DNA of 59,264 nt from Lentisphaerota bacterium (GCA_015061775.1 SUVY01000009.1:1-59264), one strand, 5' to 3'. Counted from the stretch's first letter, positions 1 through 9,160 are shown. Numbers and translations are program-made. The notes: generated by a model not told the origin, from the letters alone.

Positions 1-30
1 CTCATAATATCTTGAAAGAGTGAGAGGGGC

Positions 31-88
31 GCGGGGAGAGAGGGAAAACTTCTTTTCTCGCGAAAAGAAGTTTTCCCGCTTTCCCCGC
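31..88. repeat. Long intergenic hairpin, copy 1
   Basis: A 16-bp perfect stem (42-57 with 62-77, loop TCGC) extends outward to 31-88 with a single mismatch and one G-T pair. It lies just beyond the stop codon of the minus-strand fabB-type gene. A second copy with the same core, AACTTCTTTTC/GAAAAGAAGTT, lies at 31968-32017, also directly downstream of a minus-strand gene. It may act as a terminator or RNA-stabilising element, or be a REP-like mobile palindrome. No long T-run follows it on the minus strand, so simple intrinsic termination is not assured. Confidence 0.8.
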
Positions 89-134
89 ATCATCTCCCCA
101 TATCGGGAACAAGAAAAAACTTTTCAGCGGGTCA

Positions 135-1367
135 TCAATCAACTTTGGATATGACGATCGCGGCGTTTGATCCTCCGAACGCGAAGCTGTTGGAAATCGC
201 GTGTTTGATCTCGACTCCGGTGCGGCATTCGCGGACAAGGTCTGCCCAGGCAAAGTCATCATCGGGATCTTCGAGGTTCACGGTGGGGGATATGAAATTC
301 TTTTCCATCATCATGGTGGTGAAGATGATCTCGGAGCTTCCTGTTGCGCCGACCATGTGACCGGTCTGGCTCTTGGTGCTGTTGATGGCGGCGTGTTCGC
401 CGATGGCGTTTCTGATCGCTTCGAGCTCGATCTTGTCTCCGACGGGAGTCGAAGTGCCGTGGGTGTTGATGTAGTTGATATCTGCCGGCTTGAGTCCGGC
501 GTGAGAAACCGCCATTTTCATGACTTCAGCGGTGCTGACGGCATCCGGAACGACCATGTCTGACGCATTGCTGTTTGCACCCCATCCGGAGATCTCAGCG
601 ATGGCTTTTGCTCCGCGCGCCTTGAGGCTGCGTTCGGATTCAAGCACCATGAAACCTGCGCCTCCGGCGATGACGAAACCGTCGCGGTTGCGGTCGAAGG
701 GGCGGCTCGCCTTCTCGGGGCAGTCGTTGTATTTGGTCGAAAGAGCGCGGCAGGCGCAGAAACCGAGGGCGGAGACCCAGTCGATCTGCTCAGCACCTCC
801 GGTAAGGACGATGTCATATTCACCGCTCCTGATGAGTCTTGCGGCGACGATAGTCGAGAGCGCACTGCTGGCGCAGGCGGCGGTGACATCGTAGCTCTCA
901 CCCTTGATTCCGAAGATGAGCGAGATGTTTGATACTGCGCTGGAGGGCATGATGCGGGGGACGACAAAAGGAGTCACTGAACGCAGACGGAAATCATTTT
1001 TTACATAAGCGTATGCATTTTCCCAGAGGTCATAGTAGCTGCCTCCGGCGACGCCTCCGACGACGGCGATGCGCAGGTTCGGGATGTCTTCTTTGGAAAT
1101 TCCGGCTTCAGTCAGGGCTTCATGAGCCGCTGCGACAGCCATCACCGCTACCGGCGGGCAGAAACGCAATGTTTTGCGGTCGATGATGTCCTGGACATCA
1201 GGAGTGTAATTTGGCATTCCGCCGACCTGACTGGTAAGCTGAGTGTCAATCATACCCTGGATGTTGCTGATGCCGCTGCGTCCTGAACGCAGAGCCTCTT
1301 CGTTGGCTTTCAGTCCGTCTCCAAGCGGAGTGACAAGTCCGCGGCCGGTGATAAAGACCCGTTCCAT
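135..1367 (-). CDS. fabB: 3-oxoacyl-ACP synthase, KAS I (FabB-like)
   Basis: Condensing enzyme of cytosolic type II fatty-acid synthesis, joining malonyl-ACP to the growing acyl chain. At 410 residues it has the usual length. The catalytic triad is visible: Cys165 in TAACASSAL, His303 in THGTSTPVGD and His337 in TGHMVGATG. The stretch ALSTKYNDCPEKASRPFD and the DMVVP motif resemble FabB more than FabF, although KAS II cannot be excluded without a tree. The start is supported by AAGGA about 9 nt upstream. It lies 173 nt downstream of the fabK-like gene on the same strand, so both probably serve chain elongation. The spacer between them is very AT-rich and I see no confident promoter there. Confidence 0.88.
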   Translation of the reverse strand: MERVFITGRGLVTPLGDGLKANEEALRSGRSGISNIQGMIDTQLTSQVGGMPNYTPDVQDIIDRKTLRFCPPVAVMAVAAAHEALTEAGISKEDIPNLRIAVVGGVAGGSYYDLWENAYAYVKNDFRLRSVTPFVVPRIMPSSAVSNISLIFGIKGESYDVTAACASSALSTIVAARLIRSGEYDIVLTGGAEQIDWVSALGFCACRALSTKYNDCPEKASRPFDRNRDGFVIAGGAGFMVLESERSLKARGAKAIAEISGWGANSNASDMVVPDAVSTAEVMKMAVSHAGLKPADINYINTHGTSTPVGDKIELEAIRNAIGEHAAINSTKSQTGHMVGATGSSEIIFTTMMMEKNFISPTVNLEDPDDDFAWADLVRECRTGVEIKHAISNSFAFGGSNAAIVISKVD

Positions 1368-1540
1368 AAAAGAGAATCCTTGTGTTTTATGCGTTATATT
1401 TATAATTGTTCATCTTATAATATAATGCATATAATGAGTTTTTTCTAACTTGAAAGGAATAATTTTTCTGTATATTCACAGAAATCGCGCAAAAACCTGC
1501 AGTTTTCGGTTTGGAATGACGCTATTTCTGTAAAGTATCC

Positions 1541-2572
1541 TCAGTTGAAAAACTGTTTCAGTTGTTCCAATTCAGCCTCTCCGTCGCGCAGGATCTCATG
1601 GATCGCTTCGTTGACGGTGGTGACTTTATCCATCAATCCGACGGACTGACCTGCCATGACTGAGCCGTAATCGACATCACCCTCTACGACAGCTTTGCGC
1701 AGGGAGCCGACCCAGAAGCGTTCGAGTTCCTCCTGAGCTTCCTGCCTTGATATCTCTTCGGCGGCGACTTTGCGTACAAGTTCGAGCTGAAGTTTGGTGA
1801 ATTCCTGCGTTCCGTGGTTGCGGATGACGCGCACAGATACCACCGGAAGTTTGGGGTCGAACTGGGCGGTTGACATGGCATCGCGGGCATTGGCGTGGAC
1901 AAAGTAATCCTTGAATTTCTGATGGGCGAGACACTCTTCGGTCATGACGAAGCGGGTTCCCATCTGGATTCCGGCGGCACCGCAGAGCAGCAGGTGGGCG
2001 GCGAGGCGTCCGGTGGCGATTCCTCCGGCAACGAAGATCGGAAGCTGTTTGCCGAACTTGAAAAGCAGCTGCTGGATGAGCACTGTGGTGGAGACGTGTC
2101 CGATGTGTCCGCCAGCTTCGCTTCCTTCAAGAACGAGCGCGTCGGCTCCGTAACGGATCATGCGCTCAGCGATAGAGATGGTGGAGGCAAAGCAGATGAC
2201 CTTTGCTCCGGTCTCCTTGATCGCATCGATCTCACCCTTCTTGGGAATACTTCCCGCAAAGACGATATAGGGAACCGGCTGCTCAAGGCTCTTGAGCATG
2301 GCGATGTGCTCCTGGTAGGCGGGGGCGATGGTTATCAGGTTTACCGCAAAGGATTTGTCGGTGAGTTTGCGCAGTTCGCTGATCTGGTTTTTCAGGATCT
2401 CTGGAGGAGTGTTTCCTCCGGCAAGGCATCCGAAACCGCCGTTGTTGCAGACTGAGGCGACCAGATTGGGTTCACTGACCCAGGTCATTGCTCCGCAGAT
2501 GATGGGATAGCGGACGTTGAGAAATTTGCTGCCTCTCTCCATGAGGCGTTCCATATAGGGATATTGTTCCAT
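1541..2572 (-). CDS. fabK: Enoyl-ACP reductase II (FabK) / nitronate monooxygenase family
   Basis: FMN-dependent TIM-barrel protein of 343 residues. It carries the family landmarks: PIICGAMTWVSEP near the N-terminus, EGSEAGGHIGH (FMN/His region), FVAGGIATGRLAAHLL and GIQMGTRFVMTEE. The family includes enoyl-ACP reductase FabK, which reduces the enoyl intermediate, and nitronate monooxygenases, which detoxify nitroalkanes. The FabK call rests mainly on the neighbouring KAS gene. AGAAGGA lies about 9 nt before the start, and a consensus promoter lies upstream on the minus strand. Motifs alone do not settle FabK versus nitronate monooxygenase. Confidence 0.75.
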   Translation of the reverse strand: MEQYPYMERLMERGSKFLNVRYPIICGAMTWVSEPNLVASVCNNGGFGCLAGGNTPPEILKNQISELRKLTDKSFAVNLITIAPAYQEHIAMLKSLEQPVPYIVFAGSIPKKGEIDAIKETGAKVICFASTISIAERMIRYGADALVLEGSEAGGHIGHVSTTVLIQQLLFKFGKQLPIFVAGGIATGRLAAHLLLCGAAGIQMGTRFVMTEECLAHQKFKDYFVHANARDAMSTAQFDPKLPVVSVRVIRNHGTQEFTKLQLELVRKVAAEEISRQEAQEELERFWVGSLRKAVVEGDVDYGSVMAGQSVGLMDKVTTVNEAIHEILRDGEAELEQLKQFFN

Positions 2573-2626
2573 AGATATCGTGTCCTTCTAAGTCAAATTT
2601 TTCACCAAAATCTTTCACTAAAAGAT

Positions 2627-2655
2627 AATGTAACATCAAAATCGGTTTTTGTCAA
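2627..2655 (-). promoter_or_regulatory. Sigma70-type promoter of fabK
   Basis: Read on the minus strand this is TTGACA (2655-2650), a 17-nt spacer, then TACATT (2632-2627), about 55 nt before the fabK start. The -35 matches consensus exactly. Confidence 0.65.
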
Positions 2656-2852
2656 GCATTTGCGGTTGTAAAATGGCTTTTTAGGAGTGTTTCACGCGAT
2701 ATCATGCTCCTGAGAAAAAGTATGCTGCGATGAGGGTAATTTTGCCAAAATCTTTTTTTGACGGTGGAAAAAGAGCAACTTGTGCTGTAAAGTATATATA
2801 GGACAATTTGTATTTGATTCCAACAACAGTTCGGCATGGAGTTCATTTTTTT

Positions 2853-3917
2853 ATGGAACGCGTTTTTGATGGTAATATCGGTAAATTGAATATTTCTGCG
2901 GCGGAAATATTTGTCGATAATAAATCCCGCCGCCGCAGCGGACACATGAGTCACGCAATGGTCGAATATGCTCCGGGCAGGCTCATCGCGTTCAACTCCA
3001 ACTGTTCAGCTGTCCGTTTGGATGGTCACTCCGCATTCGGCTGGATTGAGTACCGCTATTCAGACGACGGCGGAAAAAGTTGGTCGGATTTCCATGAACT
3101 GCCGTTTTCAAAAGAGCTTCTGTTTGACGGAGTTTACACTATATCCATCGAAAAAGCCGTTTACCTCGATGGCGTGTTGACCTGCTTTGCCGTCCGCAAC
3201 ACTCAGAGCGGAGCAGTCTGCTGTGAGCCGTGGACAGCTCCTCCGCTTGTGATACAGAGTTTTGATTTGGGCAAAACATGGGAGACTCCCGTCGAGTTTT
3301 CTGTTTATCCCGGCAGAATATATGACGCAGGTGTGAAAGACGGAGTCATCTATGCTGTTGAAGTGTGCGACAAGGATTTTATCAGCGATATCGTTCTTGA
3401 CCGTTACCGTCTTTTTACCAGCACCGATAACGGCAGGAGTTTTCAGGAAAAGAGCATCGTCGATATCAACTCCCATAAGCGCGGATATGCTGCGATGCAG
3501 TTCCGTTCAGATAACTCCATGCTGGTCTATGCCGATGATTTGCTCAACAGCTACATGGTGGACGCCGCGTTGAGTGAAGATAATGGCAAAACCTGGAAAA
3601 GGCTTCCGCAAATACGCCTCAAGTACGGTATCCGCAATATACAGGTTGCACGGCTCGGGAGTGGTTTTGTCATGCACGGCCGCGCATGGCTCAATGAGTC
3701 ATGGGGAATGGGACAAGTCATCTATACCTCGAATGACGGAGTCAACTGGGATGACGGTATTCTGCTCAATGATAAAAAAACAAGTTGCTACTATTCAAAT
3801 ATGATAACGCTGAAAAACGCCGACGGCAAAGACTATGTGATATTGCATTACTCTGATTTGTATGCAGATGATGCCAGAGTCAATGTCATGCAGCGCATTT
3901 TAAGTGTCGGAGAGTAA
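2853..3917 (+). CDS. Sialidase-like BNR/Asp-box beta-propeller protein
   Basis: A 354-residue predicted beta-propeller with repeated Asp-box motifs: YSDDGGKSW, SFDLGKTW, STDNGRSF, SEDNGKTW and a degenerate SNDGVNW. Such repeats mark sialidases and related exo-glycosidases, but the family also includes non-enzymatic propellers, and I cannot point to a full catalytic arginine triad. The chosen ATG has GGAG 11 nt upstream; the frame stays open 15 codons further upstream without a better start. No signal peptide is evident, so it may act in the cytosol. It is the first gene of a dense operon ending with a sialate O-acetylesterase remnant, which fits a glycan-processing role. Confidence 0.7.
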   Translation: MERVFDGNIGKLNISAAEIFVDNKSRRRSGHMSHAMVEYAPGRLIAFNSNCSAVRLDGHSAFGWIEYRYSDDGGKSWSDFHELPFSKELLFDGVYTISIEKAVYLDGVLTCFAVRNTQSGAVCCEPWTAPPLVIQSFDLGKTWETPVEFSVYPGRIYDAGVKDGVIYAVEVCDKDFISDIVLDRYRLFTSTDNGRSFQEKSIVDINSHKRGYAAMQFRSDNSMLVYADDLLNSYMVDAALSEDNGKTWKRLPQIRLKYGIRNIQVARLGSGFVMHGRAWLNESWGMGQVIYTSNDGVNWDDGILLNDKKTSCYYSNMITLKNADGKDYVILHYSDLYADDARVNVMQRILSVGE

Positions 3918-3924
3918 TATCTGC

Positions 3925-4941
3925 ATGAGTGATAAAAAAGACAAATTCCGTTTGCAGGTCAGTAATCTGAGCATTGGTTTCAAAAACGCAAAGGGCGTGA
4001 CCAATGTGGTCAGAGATGTGAGCTTTGACCTCGTTCCGGGCGAGATATTGAGTCTGGTGGGCGAGTCGGGCTGCGGCAAGAGTGCGAGTTGTCTTGCGCT
4101 GGGGCGTCTGCTTGCTCCCAATGCGGTGGTGACTGCTGAGAGCATTCTGTTCCGCGATGCCGCCGGAGTTGTCCATGATCTTGCTTCAGCATCCGCGCGG
4201 GAGCTGCGTAAAATACGCGGTTCCGGAATAGCCTATATCTTTCAGGAGCCGTCTGCAAGTCTCAATCCGGTGTTCAAAGTAGGTGATCAGATAGCCGAAG
4301 TGCTCAAACTGCACCGTCCTGATGTGCAGGATTACCGCAAAGAGTGCATTGAATTGCTCAGTCAGGTCGGTATCCCTGCTCCTGAAAGCCGGGTCGATGC
4401 CTATCCGCACGAGATGTCCGGAGGTATGCAGCAGCGTGTTATGATCGCCATGGCACTTGCCGGAAATCCGCAGATACTTATTGCTGATGAACCGACCACT
4501 GCGCTCGATGTGACGATCCAGTCGCAGATACTTGATTTGGTTGACCGCCTGCGCAAGGAGCGCGATATGTCGGTCATATTGGTCACTCACAATCTCGGTA
4601 TCGTCTCCCAGCTTGCCGACCGGGTGGCTGTGATGTATGCCGGGCGGATCGTTGAAAGCGGAAAAGTCCGCGAAGTTATCGATGATCCGCGTCACCCATA
4701 TACATCAGCTCTTTTGAAAGCGGTTCCGGTGCTGGGGGCAGAGTGCGACCGCCTGCCGACTATTCCCGGAAGCGTGGGAGCTCCTGAAAACTTCCCTGCC
4801 GGATGCCGGTTCTGCGACAGATGTCAGCTCGCCGCGTCTTGCGGCCAGGAGGCACTTGATTTGTGCCGCAATAAATTTCCGTCTCCGGCTGTTGTCTCCG
4901 AAAGTCATACTTATTTCTGTCACTATGGAAAGGAAAAATGA
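3925..4941 (+). CDS. Oligopeptide/dipeptide-type ABC transporter ATPase (DppD/OppD-like), orphan
   Basis: Nucleotide-binding subunit of a peptide/nickel-type ABC importer. It shows Walker [10 protein letters not shown]-loop [10 protein letters not shown], signature SGGMQQRV, Walker [14 protein letters not shown] and H-loop VTHNLG. After the ATPase comes the C-terminal cysteine-rich oligo_HPY region (CRFCDRC...ASC...FCHYG) typical of DppD/DppF. The ATG at 3925 is preferred over a GTG at 3904 inside the preceding gene because GGAG lies 12 nt upstream. No permease or binding protein is encoded nearby, so its membrane partners must lie elsewhere. Its stop overlaps the next gene by ATGA. Confidence 0.88.
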   Translation: MSDKKDKFRLQVSNLSIGFKNAKGVTNVVRDVSFDLVPGEILSLVGESGCGKSASCLALGRLLAPNAVVTAESILFRDAAGVVHDLASASARELRKIRGSGIAYIFQEPSASLNPVFKVGDQIAEVLKLHRPDVQDYRKECIELLSQVGIPAPESRVDAYPHEMSGGMQQRVMIAMALAGNPQILIADEPTTALDVTIQSQILDLVDRLRKERDMSVILVTHNLGIVSQLADRVAVMYAGRIVESGKVREVIDDPRHPYTSALLKAVPVLGAECDRLPTIPGSVGAPENFPAGCRFCDRCQLAASCGQEALDLCRNKFPSPAVVSESHTYFCHYGKEK

Positions 4942-5534
4942 CCAAAGAGTTCTACATATTGCTCGGCATTCTGCTTTTGACCGGATTAGGAATCGGTGTG
5001 ACTGTTTCCCTGCATGATGATACTGTGCGGAAAAGCAAGCTCGATGAAGTCCAGCAGAGCGTTGCGCTTGAGCTGCGGAATAAAGCGCTGCGTTTTTTCC
5101 GCCAGCGTGCACTATATGATGCTGAAGCCAATCTGCGTCGTCTGATCAAAATAAATCCGGATGACCGCGAGATGATGTTGCTGTACGGAAGGGTCCTCTT
5201 TGAGACGGGCAGGAGCGATGAGGCTGAAAAGATTTTCCGCAAGATACTCTCTTTTGCCCCATACGACAGCGGAGCCCGCAACAATCTTGCCGTTGCGCTG
5301 CTTATGCGTCATCAGTACGAGGCTGCACTCCGGGAGTTCAGTACGGCTGCCCGCAGCGAATTGGCACAGGAGTATGCAGTTCCCAATGTCAGGACCGCGC
5401 AGCTTGCCGCGCAATGGATGAAAAACGGAGAAAAATTTGTGATAGCGATGAATGCCAGAAAGATATATCAGCGTTGCCCGGGCGCGATAACAGTGATTTT
5501 ATTGAGAACTCCTGAACAGGCGGTGGTGAAATGA
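4938..5534 (+). CDS. Membrane-anchored TPR protein
   Basis: 198 residues. One hydrophobic N-terminal segment (about residues 5-25, FYILLGILLLTGLGIGV) is an anchor or uncleaved signal, followed by helical repeats that read as two to three tetratricopeptide units (ALYDAEANLRRLIKINPDD, SDEAEKIFRKILSFAPYD, QYEAALREFSTAA). TPR modules mediate protein-protein contacts, and the partner is unknown. The gene overlaps both neighbours by ATGA, so it is translationally coupled to the ABC ATPase upstream and mutL downstream. I cannot assign a specific function. Confidence 0.75.
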   Translation: MTKEFYILLGILLLTGLGIGVTVSLHDDTVRKSKLDEVQQSVALELRNKALRFFRQRALYDAEANLRRLIKINPDDREMMLLYGRVLFETGRSDEAEKIFRKILSFAPYDSGARNNLAVALLMRHQYEAALREFSTAARSELAQEYAVPNVRTAQLAAQWMKNGEKFVIAMNARKIYQRCPGAITVILLRTPEQAVVK

Positions 5535-7450
5535 GCAGGATAAAAGTAATGAGCAGAGAGCTTGCGAGCCGTATCGCCGCCGGAGAGGTGGTCGAGCGTC
5601 CGGGCTCAGTAGTCAAAGAGCTGGTCGAAAATTCTATCGATGCCGGAGCTACTAAAATATCAGTGACCGTTGAAAAGGCGGGCAGCCGTCTGATTTCGGT
5701 CATCGACAACGGATGCGGCATGGATGAAGAGGATGCGAAACTCGCCTTTGAAGAGCATGGAACAAGCAAGCTCTCGGATGACAAAGATCTCTTTTCTATC
5801 GGAACGCTCGGATTTCGCGGCGAGGCTATTCCGTCGATCGCATCGGTGAGCCGCTTCTCTTTGCGCACGAGAAGAAAAGAGGATGAAAACGGAGTCAGGG
5901 TCGAAGTCGATGCCGGCATCATGAAGGGGGTAGTGCCCGACGGATGTGCTTCCGGCACGGCGATCGAGGTGCGGGATCTCTTTTATAATGTTCCGGCGCG
6001 CAAAAAATTTCTCAAATCTGCAGCGACTGAGGAGCATCTTATAGAGGATGTGATGATAAATCTTGCGCTCGCCAACTATGAGCTCGCGTTCACCTTGCGT
6101 TTTGACCGCAGAGTATCGTTCAACTCCGCAGGAGCGGATGTTCCGGACATGCGGATAATGGAGCTTTTCGGCCGCAGCTTTTTCAATAATCTTCTGCCCA
6201 TCGACCACCGTGAAAACGGAATCGTTGTCAAAGGTTTTACCGCTGCTCCGGGATTGACCCGCCCTTCGCGCCGTGAGCAGCGCATATTTGTCAACCGCCG
6301 CGCCATCGAGAGTCAGGCGGTATATCGCGGAATACGCGAAGGATACGGAACTCTCAATGCGGTTTCAGGGCGTTATCCTCCGGTTTTTCTCTATATAGAG
6401 ATCGCTCCGGAGGAGGTCGATGTCAACGTCCATCCAGCCAAGCGTGAAGTGCGGTTCAAGTCGGAGTTTTCCGTGAGCAGCTGCATTGCCAATGCCATAT
6501 CCCAGGCTCTGCGCCGCAAGGCTGAGCAGATAGAGGATGTTCCGGAGGCGGATAACGAAGTTGTGAAACAGATATCACACGGTATATCCATCGACAATAT
6601 CATCGATGCCGCGATGGTAACGTATTCGGTCAAAAAGAGCGTCGAGCAGGAGCTGCTTCTGCCGGAAACCCGGGTGGTCATGCCTTCTGAAGAAGATGTG
6701 TGCGTTGTTCCGGAAGAAACAATAGTTGTTTCAGATGGAGCCGATCAGATATCCGCTCCGCCGCAGGTCCGGGAGGATAGGGTTGCGGAGCAGAATATCC
6801 CGGCAGAACCGGAACGGGCTCCGTTTGCTCCCGTTGCCGCGATTCCGGAGGAGCCTGTCTTTCAGGGCAACTGGCCGACTGAGGTGTTGGGGTTCTGGGA
6901 CAATACCTACATTCTCTGCAACTCTCCTGACGGACTGCTTCTGGTAGATCAGCACGCGGCGCACGAGAGACTGCTGTTTGAACGCATAGTCAACCGGGCA
7001 AAGCAGGGCGGAAACGCGTCGCAGATGCTGCTTATCCCGCGAGCAGTTGAGCTGCGGGGCAATGAACACAATCTGCTTATGAAAAACCGCAAGGTGTTTG
7101 AAGATATCGGTTTTGAGTTCGAGTCTGCCGGAGGTTCAACTGTTCTGTTGAGTGCTCTCCCCGCAGACCTTGCGGCGGTGTGCCCCAGTCCGGAAGAGTT
7201 GATTCCCGATATGCTTGAGGAGCTGCTTACCCGTCAGAGCACTCCGTCGATTTCCGTTGATATGGAGGCTGCGGCGCGCGCGGCATGCCACAATGCCATC
7301 CGCGCCAATGATGTATTGACCATTACAGAAGCGGAAACTCTTTTGCGTGAACTTCGCGCCTGCCGTCAGGGTACGATGTGTCCGCACGGCAGACCGACGA
7401 TGGTGACATTTTCCAAAAGGGAGATAGAAAAACGCTTTCAGCGCAGATGA
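5531..7450 (+). CDS. mutL: DNA mismatch repair protein MutL (endonuclease-type)
   Basis: A 639-residue GHKL ATPase that couples MutS mismatch recognition to strand removal. N-terminal ATPase motifs are intact: LVENSIDAGA (Glu33/Asn34), DNGCGMDEED, GFRGEAIPSI and GTAIEVRDLFYNVPARKKF. After a variable linker (about residues 350-440), the C-terminal domain carries DQHAAHERLLFE near residue 473, matching the DQHA(X)2E(X)4E metal site of MutL proteins that nick DNA themselves. ACHNAIRAND and CPHGRP follow, as expected for this class. The enzyme therefore probably acts without MutH. It is coupled by ATGA overlaps to the TPR gene upstream and a short ORF downstream. Confidence 0.97.
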   Translation: MSRIKVMSRELASRIAAGEVVERPGSVVKELVENSIDAGATKISVTVEKAGSRLISVIDNGCGMDEEDAKLAFEEHGTSKLSDDKDLFSIGTLGFRGEAIPSIASVSRFSLRTRRKEDENGVRVEVDAGIMKGVVPDGCASGTAIEVRDLFYNVPARKKFLKSAATEEHLIEDVMINLALANYELAFTLRFDRRVSFNSAGADVPDMRIMELFGRSFFNNLLPIDHRENGIVVKGFTAAPGLTRPSRREQRIFVNRRAIESQAVYRGIREGYGTLNAVSGRYPPVFLYIEIAPEEVDVNVHPAKREVRFKSEFSVSSCIANAISQALRRKAEQIEDVPEADNEVVKQISHGISIDNIIDAAMVTYSVKKSVEQELLLPETRVVMPSEEDVCVVPEETIVVSDGADQISAPPQVREDRVAEQNIPAEPERAPFAPVAAIPEEPVFQGNWPTEVLGFWDNTYILCNSPDGLLLVDQHAAHERLLFERIVNRAKQGGNASQMLLIPRAVELRGNEHNLLMKNRKVFEDIGFEFESAGGSTVLLSALPADLAAVCPSPEELIPDMLEELLTRQSTPSISVDMEAAARAACHNAIRANDVLTITEAETLLRELRACRQGTMCPHGRPTMVTFSKREIEKRFQRR

Positions 7451-7671
7451 TATATGGAGCGGATATCGGAGACAGCGACGGAGTTTTTTACCGCGCCAAC
7501 GCGGTCATCGAGGGAAGCACCGTTGTTTTGAGCTGTCCGGAGGTGTTATATCCTCAAACCGTGCGTTACGCTTATATCGGTTACTGCCGGGTCAATCTTA
7601 CCAATATGGAAGGCTGGCCTGCGCTTCCATTCAGGTCAGATTCGCCTGATTATACACGGATATTCAAGTGA
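7447..7671 (+). pseudogene. C-terminal remnant of a sialate O-acetylesterase-like protein
   Basis: A 74-codon ORF starting in the ATGA overlap with mutL. Its sequence (STVVLSCPEVLYPQTVRYAY, then VNLTNMEGWPALPFRSD) resembles the extreme C-terminus of SASA-type sialate/xylan O-acetylesterases, in which the chain ends with an NxEGLPAxPFRTD-like motif. The catalytic GDSx and DxxH segments are absent because the protein is only about a tenth of normal length. It is either a decayed gene joined to the operon by deletion or a retained small domain. Translational coupling to mutL means it may still be made. The family assignment rests on one short motif. Confidence 0.55.
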
Positions 7672-7719
7672 TTTTTAATTAGAAATACCGAAAAGCATTA
7701 TCTTTTTTACTTTTTGTAA

Positions 7720-7748
7720 TTGAATATGGCTGAAAGATGTGCTATATT
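7720..7748 (+). promoter_or_regulatory. Promoter of the aminotransferase gene
   Basis: TTGAAT, 17-nt spacer ending in TGTGC, then TATATT. The core TGCTATATTAT recurs in three other promoters of this window. Confidence 0.7.
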
Positions 7749-7820
7749 ATATGCCCTGTATATGTACGGTTATTCCGTTATGGATAAAATATTTCACGTT
7801 TTGTGAGGATAAAAAGGGTT

Positions 7821-9098
7821 ATGTCAGAAAATCTTTGTAACAGTTCAACGGCTGTCTTGCAGAAGCTGTATGATGAAGCTGTGCGCCAGTATGAGTCATT
7901 CAAGGCGCGCAACCTCAAACTCGATATGTCGCGCGGTCGTCCGGCAACGGCGCAGCTCGATATTTGCAACGGCGCAATGAATACATTGGACTGTTGGATG
8001 GCTGAGGGCAATGTCGATGCCCGCAACTATGGACAGCTCGCCGGACTCGCAGAAATGAGACGCTTTTTCGGTGAGTGGCTCGGTATCGATCCTGATACGA
8101 TCGTTGTCGGAGGCAACTCAAGCTTGAATATGATGTACGACACTGTTGTGCGTCTCATGCTTTTCGGAACCATGGGCAATCCTGCCTGGAAAGATTGCGG
8201 AAAGCTCAAATTCCTCTGTCCCAGCCCCGGTTATGACCGTCATTTTGCCATTACCCAGGATTTCGGATTTGAGATGATAACTGTTCCCATGACTCCGGAG
8301 GGTCCGGACATGGATATGGTTGAGGATCTGGTCAAGAATGATCCTGCGATCAAAGGTATCTGGTGCGTTCCGCTCTACTCAAACCCGCAGGGAATCTGTT
8401 ACAGCGACACGGTCGTTGCCCGCCTTGCCGGAATGGAGTGCGCTGCTCCTGATTTCAGAATATTCTGGGACAACGCTTACGGAGTGCACCACCTCTACGG
8501 TGAAACCAAACTTGCCAATATCCTTGAGCTTTGCGAAAAAGCCGGCAACCCCGAGAGAGCTTATTACTTCTTCTCGACCAGCAAGATCACCTTCCCGGGC
8601 GGAGGTGTTGCGATGATGGCAAGCGGCAAAGCTTCACGCGCAGAAATGCTCAAACGCATCGGTATCCAGACTATCGGATCCGATAAACTCAACCAGCTGC
8701 GCACTCTGCAGTTCCTCAAAGATCCGCAGAACGCACAGCAGCACATGGAAAAGATCGCTGAGTCGCTCCGTCCCAAGTTTGAGACTGTTGTCAATACCCT
8801 TGAGCGCGAGATCGGCGGTACCGGTCTTGCTTCGTGGAACTCTCCGCGCGGAGGATATTTTGTCGCAGTCGATACCCTTGAAGGATGTGCCAAAGAGGTG
8901 GTGAAGCTCGCCGCCGAGGCCGGAGTCGTTATGACTGGCGCAGGTGCAACTTTCCCCTATGGTAAAGATCCCCGCGACACCAATATCCGTATCGCCCCCT
9001 CGTTCCCGACTGTTCAGGAGCTGGAGTGCGCGATGGAACTCTTCTGCGTCTGCATCAAAGTTTCCTGCATCGGAAAGCTGCTGCGCGAAAGAGCCTGA
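7821..9098 (+). CDS. Class I aminotransferase, aspartate aminotransferase of the PF12897 type
   Basis: A PLP-dependent fold-type I enzyme of about 425 residues, likely moving the amino group of aspartate or a related amino acid to 2-oxoglutarate. The N-terminal FKARNLKLDMSRGRPA and VVGGNSSLNMMYD are characteristic of the MocR-related aspartate aminotransferase subgroup. The PLP lysine lies near residue 255 in STSKITFPGGGV, preceded by FWDNAYGVHHLYG. The ATG at 7821 with AAAGGG just upstream is preferred over an upstream GTG at 7803. It is monocistronic, with its own promoter and a perfect terminator. The exact substrate is inferred from the family. Confidence 0.85.
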   Translation: MSENLCNSSTAVLQKLYDEAVRQYESFKARNLKLDMSRGRPATAQLDICNGAMNTLDCWMAEGNVDARNYGQLAGLAEMRRFFGEWLGIDPDTIVVGGNSSLNMMYDTVVRLMLFGTMGNPAWKDCGKLKFLCPSPGYDRHFAITQDFGFEMITVPMTPEGPDMDMVEDLVKNDPAIKGIWCVPLYSNPQGICYSDTVVARLAGMECAAPDFRIFWDNAYGVHHLYGETKLANILELCEKAGNPERAYYFFSTSKITFPGGGVAMMASGKASRAEMLKRIGIQTIGSDKLNQLRTLQFLKDPQNAQQHMEKIAESLRPKFETVVNTLEREIGGTGLASWNSPRGGYFVAVDTLEGCAKEVVKLAAEAGVVMTGAGATFPYGKDPRDTNIRIAPSFPTVQELECAMELFCVCIKVSCIGKLLRERA

Positions 9099-9115
9099 TC
9101 TCAAGAGTTGCTTGA

Positions 9116-9160
9116 AGATATTATGAGAGACCTCTTGTGTCTCTCATAATATCTTTTTTT
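9116..9160 (+). terminator. Strong intrinsic terminator after the aminotransferase gene
   Basis: A 15-bp perfect stem (9116-9130 with 9140-9154), 9-nt loop, then a run of seven T. It cleanly separates the aminotransferase gene from the secretion operon. The next 220 nt are AT-rich leader sequence; a weak promoter candidate there is TTGAAA (9217), 17 nt, TAAAGT (9240). Confidence 0.92.

Noticed and set aside
1-14. 13-nt match of the window start to the terminator arm at 9143-9155
   Set aside because: Too short and AT-rich to separate from chance.
1-262. Short minus-strand ORF over the first hairpin
   Set aside because: It reads through the palindrome and the end of the KAS gene; the similarity to the ORF at 31524-32039 is explained by the shared repeat.
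7378-7446. Upstream extension of the esterase remnant into mutL
   Set aside because: The extra codons overlap the conserved mutL C-terminus in another frame; the coupled ATG at 7447 is a better start.
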